7,831 bases of DNA. Source: Candidatus Njordarchaeota archaeon (lineage in GTDB: Archaea > Asgardarchaeota > Njordarchaeia > Njordarchaeales > Njordarchaeaceae). The stretch covers positions 1 through 7,831 of the forward strand of contig JAHKLG010000055.1 in the NCBI GenBank assembly GCA_029856625.1, written 5' to 3'. Below are positions 6,078-7,831 of this stretch, piece by piece (the first letter of the stretch is position 1; each line of letters starts with the position of its first letter). The translations under genes were made by a program, and so were the position numbers. The notes under the pieces are model-generated. The model searched no databases. It saw nothing but the letters and a program-made list of their open reading frames with translations, and had not been told where the DNA came from.

Positions 6078-7007
6078 TTGAGTATCTTATTGATGGGAGA
6101 TGATGCATTAGGATATCTTCTATTAGGTGTTTTAAAGGCATTTAGTAAAAATCTGGAGATAGAAGCATGGATTTTAGCTGATTCTAATCTGTCCAAAAGA
6201 ATAGCAGCGAAGGGTTTTATACTTAATTTGAGCGGTGATAAGCACCATATAAGTTTTGATGGGACATTATCATCTTTTTTTGAAATGACGGGAGAAGAGT
6301 TTGATATAATTTTAATTAGTGATTTTTTCAAAAAAACCATGGAAAGGTTGTCAAGGCTAATAGAACTAGATATTAAAGCCAGAGAATTAGTAGTGGCTTC
6401 AAAGGTTCTTTTCCCTATTGCCTCAATAAACAAATTATTAGCGAAGAAGCTACCTACTCGACTGATAATTTTTGACGGTTTTACTTATTGGATAGGGAAT
6501 GAAGTAAGAAAGACGGCAGGTGATACGATATATCTTCAGAAGAAATTCGATGGATTGTTCCCTAATATTCTAAAAGAGCCCGCTGAAATGGCTGGTATTA
6601 AAGTCAGAATCCAGCCAGATTTTGAAAATATTTATTGGGCATTAATGATGAATAAGTTGATAGTAGGAATGCTCAGCCTGTTGAATATTAAGCCCAGCGA
6701 TATCATAGATTCTAAAAATGCTAGGGATATCTATAACTCCTTGTTAGAAGATTTAGAGAAAGTTTTAAGGATAGAAGGAATTAGCCTTGCAAGTCTTCGC
6801 CTCACAGTTTTCCACTATCTTCCTAGGTTAAGATACTTGAGGGATGATGCTTTAGAGTCTTTGAGAGAGTGGATATTTAAAGATATATCTTACTTGAGTG
6901 CTATAATTGGAGAGAGAGTTAAGACGAAAAACATAACTCTAAAGGCTTTGCCAACTATCCTGAAAATAATGCTTGCATTAAAGGACGTAAGCCATACGAG
7001 AGATTAA
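6078..7007 (+). CDS. Divergent ketopantoate-reductase-like (PanE/ApbA fold) protein, probably not a standard enzyme
   Basis: The 309-residue product resembles ketopantoate reductases in layout. A Rossmann-like N-terminal half begins MSILLMGDDALGYLLLG. The middle has DGFTYWIGNEVRKTAGDTIYL, which resembles the family's 'gvTy' segment before the domain boundary. The all-helical C-terminal half has AGIKVRIQPDFENIYWALMM and a later ARDIYNSLLEDLEKVLRIEGISL segment, as in the family. Key residues are missing: the dinucleotide loop reads G7-D-D-A-L-G12 with Asp in place of the central Gly, and after W187 the position of the catalytic Lys is L189. It may therefore bind another ligand or be a non-catalytic homologue. 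The start TTG 6078 is chosen for its ribosome site and because the fold starts directly at strand 1. The gene sits 78 bp after eL43 and 26 bp before a zinc-ribbon gene. The fold call is moderate and the function unknown. Confidence 0.6.
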   Translation: MSILLMGDDALGYLLLGVLKAFSKNLEIEAWILADSNLSKRIAAKGFILNLSGDKHHISFDGTLSSFFEMTGEEFDIILISDFFKKTMERLSRLIELDIKARELVVASKVLFPIASINKLLAKKLPTRLIIFDGFTYWIGNEVRKTAGDTIYLQKKFDGLFPNILKEPAEMAGIKVRIQPDFENIYWALMMNKLIVGMLSLLNIKPSDIIDSKNARDIYNSLLEDLEKVLRIEGISLASLRLTVFHYLPRLRYLRDDALESLREWIFKDISYLSAIIGERVKTKNITLKALPTILKIMLALKDVSHTRD

Positions 7008-7033
7008 TAAGGAATTTTTGAAGGTGTGGAGAA

Positions 7034-7438
7034 TTGGTAGGGAGAGGGCGGAGGAGAATAAAATGCAAGAATTGTGGATACGAATGGATGCCTAATGAGG
7101 TACAACCCTTAAAGACGTGGCATTTGATATCGCCTATGCCAGATAAGCAGGGGCGTATAACAGTTACAGTTATGGCAGTTTGGGAGTGCCCTAAGTGTGG
7201 AAGCCGAGTAAGAGGGGTAATGGCCAAGACTAAAATTGGAGAAGAAAGTTTTAGGGGTCAGAACCGCACGCAGAAATTGATAAAGATACTTTCTGAGAGT
7301 AAGAGAGTCAGTTTAGAGGAGCTTGCTAAGCATTTTAACACAGATATCCGTACTATAAGAATGGCGATAGAATACTTACTAAAAAAGGGAATGATTAGAG
7401 GGGCTATTAAGGGATCATTCTTTGTTAGTGCTAATTGA
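7034..7438 (+). CDS. Zinc-ribbon plus winged-helix nucleic-acid-binding protein
   Basis: The 134-residue product has two parts. A zinc ribbon carries C11-x2-C14 (CKNCG) and C52-x2-C55 (CPKCG), separated by a 37-residue insert rich in beta-forming residues. After a basic linker, residues 78-134 form a winged-helix domain with the pattern VSLEELAKHF-NTDIRTIRMAIEYLLKKGMIRG, where the recognition helix is about 103-117, followed by a short wing. The architecture suggests a transcription or RNA-associated factor; the exact family is not recognised. The start is TTG 7034: an in-frame TGA at 7019 bars anything longer, the next ATG falls after the first cysteine pair, and AAGGTG (7021-7026) is 7 nt upstream. 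It is probably co-transcribed with the preceding gene. Its last 24 bp overlap the end of a convergent minus-strand ORF. Confidence 0.85.
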   Translation: MVGRGRRRIKCKNCGYEWMPNEVQPLKTWHLISPMPDKQGRITVTVMAVWECPKCGSRVRGVMAKTKIGEESFRGQNRTQKLIKILSESKRVSLEELAKHFNTDIRTIRMAIEYLLKKGMIRGAIKGSFFVSAN

Positions 7439-7669
7439 TGATTCTTTCTTAATTAACCTTTCATTGTTTTTTAACCAAATCTCAAATTTTGATTTCGCTA
7501 TTAAAGCGCATATGCAGAAACTATAGCAATTTCCTTTGTATTCATATTTACCAAGTCTAGTATTGAAAATTAGCGCGTTTTCTTTTCCTTCTCTTGAGCA
7601 TCTGCATATAAGAATTGTGGTGGGTAATAATCTGATTTCACTATTAGAGTGTGGAATACGAATAGGCAT
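7415..7669 (-). CDS. Small cysteine-containing protein of unknown function
   Basis: This 84-residue ORF begins with ATG at 7669 (complement). On its own strand GAGAGGAG ends about 7 nt before the ATG, a good ribosome site and the main reason to believe the gene. Five cysteines occur in two groups, C22-x-C24 and C48-x3-C52-x-C54, separated by a segment with LGKYEYKGN, a spacing that could bind a metal. The C-terminal third is a lysine-rich helix-like tail. An in-frame TAG upstream (near 7711) with no other start fixes the ATG. The TGA stop falls inside the 3' end of the convergent zinc-ribbon gene, overlapping it by 24 bp. The stretch is otherwise free of plus-strand coding. I do not recognise the family, and a chance ORF remains possible. 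Confidence 0.5.
   Translation of the reverse strand: MPIRIPHSNSEIRLLPTTILICRCSREGKENALIFNTRLGKYEYKGNCYSFCICALIAKSKFEIWLKNNERLIKKESSISTNKE
7440..7472 (+). terminator. Candidate pyrimidine-rich terminator after the zinc-ribbon gene
   Basis: Just past the TGA at 7436-7438 the plus strand becomes T-rich, with TTCTTTCTT and then TTGTTTTTT ending at 7472. Archaeal RNA polymerase commonly stops at such oligo-T tracts without a hairpin. The tract lies inside the antisense ORF. Confidence 0.4.
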
Positions 7670-7737
7670 AGGTTTTCTCCTCTCATCCTCATCTTTATTT
7701 TTACTTTCAATCTAGTGCGAGAGTATTGAGTTTTGAT

Positions 7738-7747
7738 AGTATATAAT
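7738..7747 (+). promoter_or_regulatory. TATA box for the gene starting at 7791
   Basis: AGTATATAAT is the best archaeal TATA-like element in the window. Initiation about 25 bp downstream of its centre, near 7767-7771, would leave a leader of about 20 nt that includes the ribosome site TAGGGGG (7777-7783). The 121-bp interval 7670-7790 separates two divergent starts, and the AT-rich ATAAAGA-type stretch near 7690-7702 may serve the minus-strand gene. Confidence 0.5.
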
Positions 7748-7763
7748 AGTTCGGATTACTCAA

Positions 7764-7775
7764 GTATCACGATAC
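7764..7775. repeat. Short palindrome GTATC-AC-GATAC at the expected transcription start
   Basis: Two perfect 5-bp arms flank a 2-bp centre. The loop is too short for a stable RNA hairpin, so a dimeric repressor operator is more plausible than a leader structure. It spans the start position predicted from the TATA box at 7738-7747 and ends just before the ribosome site. A 12-bp palindrome can occur by chance, so support is modest. Confidence 0.35.
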
Positions 7776-7790
7776 GTAGGGGGTCAAGTT

Positions 7791-7831
7791 ATGACAAGAG
7801 TTAAGACAAAAATTTTAAAATTTTTAGCAGG
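7791..7831 (+). CDS. N-terminal fragment of an unidentified protein (3' partial)
   Basis: ATG at 7791 opens a frame that runs to the window end, encoding a basic start MTRVKTKILKFLA. TAGGGGG (7777-7783) stands 7 nt before the ATG and a TATA box lies at 7738-7747, so a new transcription unit begins here. Thirteen residues are too few to identify a family. Confidence 0.6.
   Translation, partial: MTRVKTKILKFLA

Noticed and set aside
1..7831. CRISPR arrays, insertion sequences, tRNA or rRNA genes.
   Set aside because: No spaced direct repeats, transposase genes, terminal inverted repeats or tRNA-like cloverleaf sequence were seen on either strand.

Overview
The window is almost certainly from a thermophilic-type archaeon of the TACK (Thermoproteota and relatives) assemblage. 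The evidence is an information-processing gene set found only in archaea and eukaryotes: an Sm-like protein, ribosomal proteins eL37 and eL43, SBDS, and the exosome subunits Rrp4, Rrp41 and Rrp42. The DNA is AT-rich, and the Shine-Dalgarno sites are of the GGTG/GAGGTG type, complementary to the archaeal 16S 3' end. Start codons include GTG and TTG. I cannot place it below superphylum level from the sequence alone.

Layout, left to right. (1) 1-291 is the 3' end of an unrecognised gene, followed 18 bp later in the same frame by a PDZ-containing site-2-type membrane metalloprotease (310-1524). (2) After an 89-bp gap comes a tight cluster: an Sm-like RNA chaperone, ribosomal protein eL37 and a four-helix membrane protein of unknown function (1614-2434). 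(3) A short gap with a candidate TATA box leads into the exosome superoperon at 2518-5999: SBDS, Rrp4, Rrp41, Rrp42 and eL43, with gaps of 6 and 1 bp and one 4-bp overlap. (4) A second block, 6078-7438, holds a divergent ketopantoate-reductase-fold protein and a zinc-ribbon/winged-helix protein, both starting at TTG. (5) The right end has a small cysteine-containing ORF on the minus strand (7415-7669) and, divergently, the first 13 codons of another gene (from 7791). That gene has a good TATA box and a palindrome near its expected transcription start.

How the genes work together: Rrp41 and Rrp42 form the hexameric RNase PH ring of the exosome, and Rrp4 caps it and feeds in RNA. SBDS releases the anti-association factor aIF6 from 60S-type subunits. 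eL37 and eL43 are zinc-binding large-subunit proteins, and the Sm-like protein binds U-rich RNA. The central region therefore couples ribosome maturation with RNA turnover, as in most archaea.

The core is well known, so no wholly new system is evident. The points that merit attention are at its edges: an SBDS enlarged by about 50 residues, a ketopantoate-reductase-like protein that has lost its nucleotide-binding and catalytic signatures, an uncharacterised zinc-ribbon/winged-helix protein, a membrane protein coupled to eL37, and the cysteine-containing minus-strand ORF.
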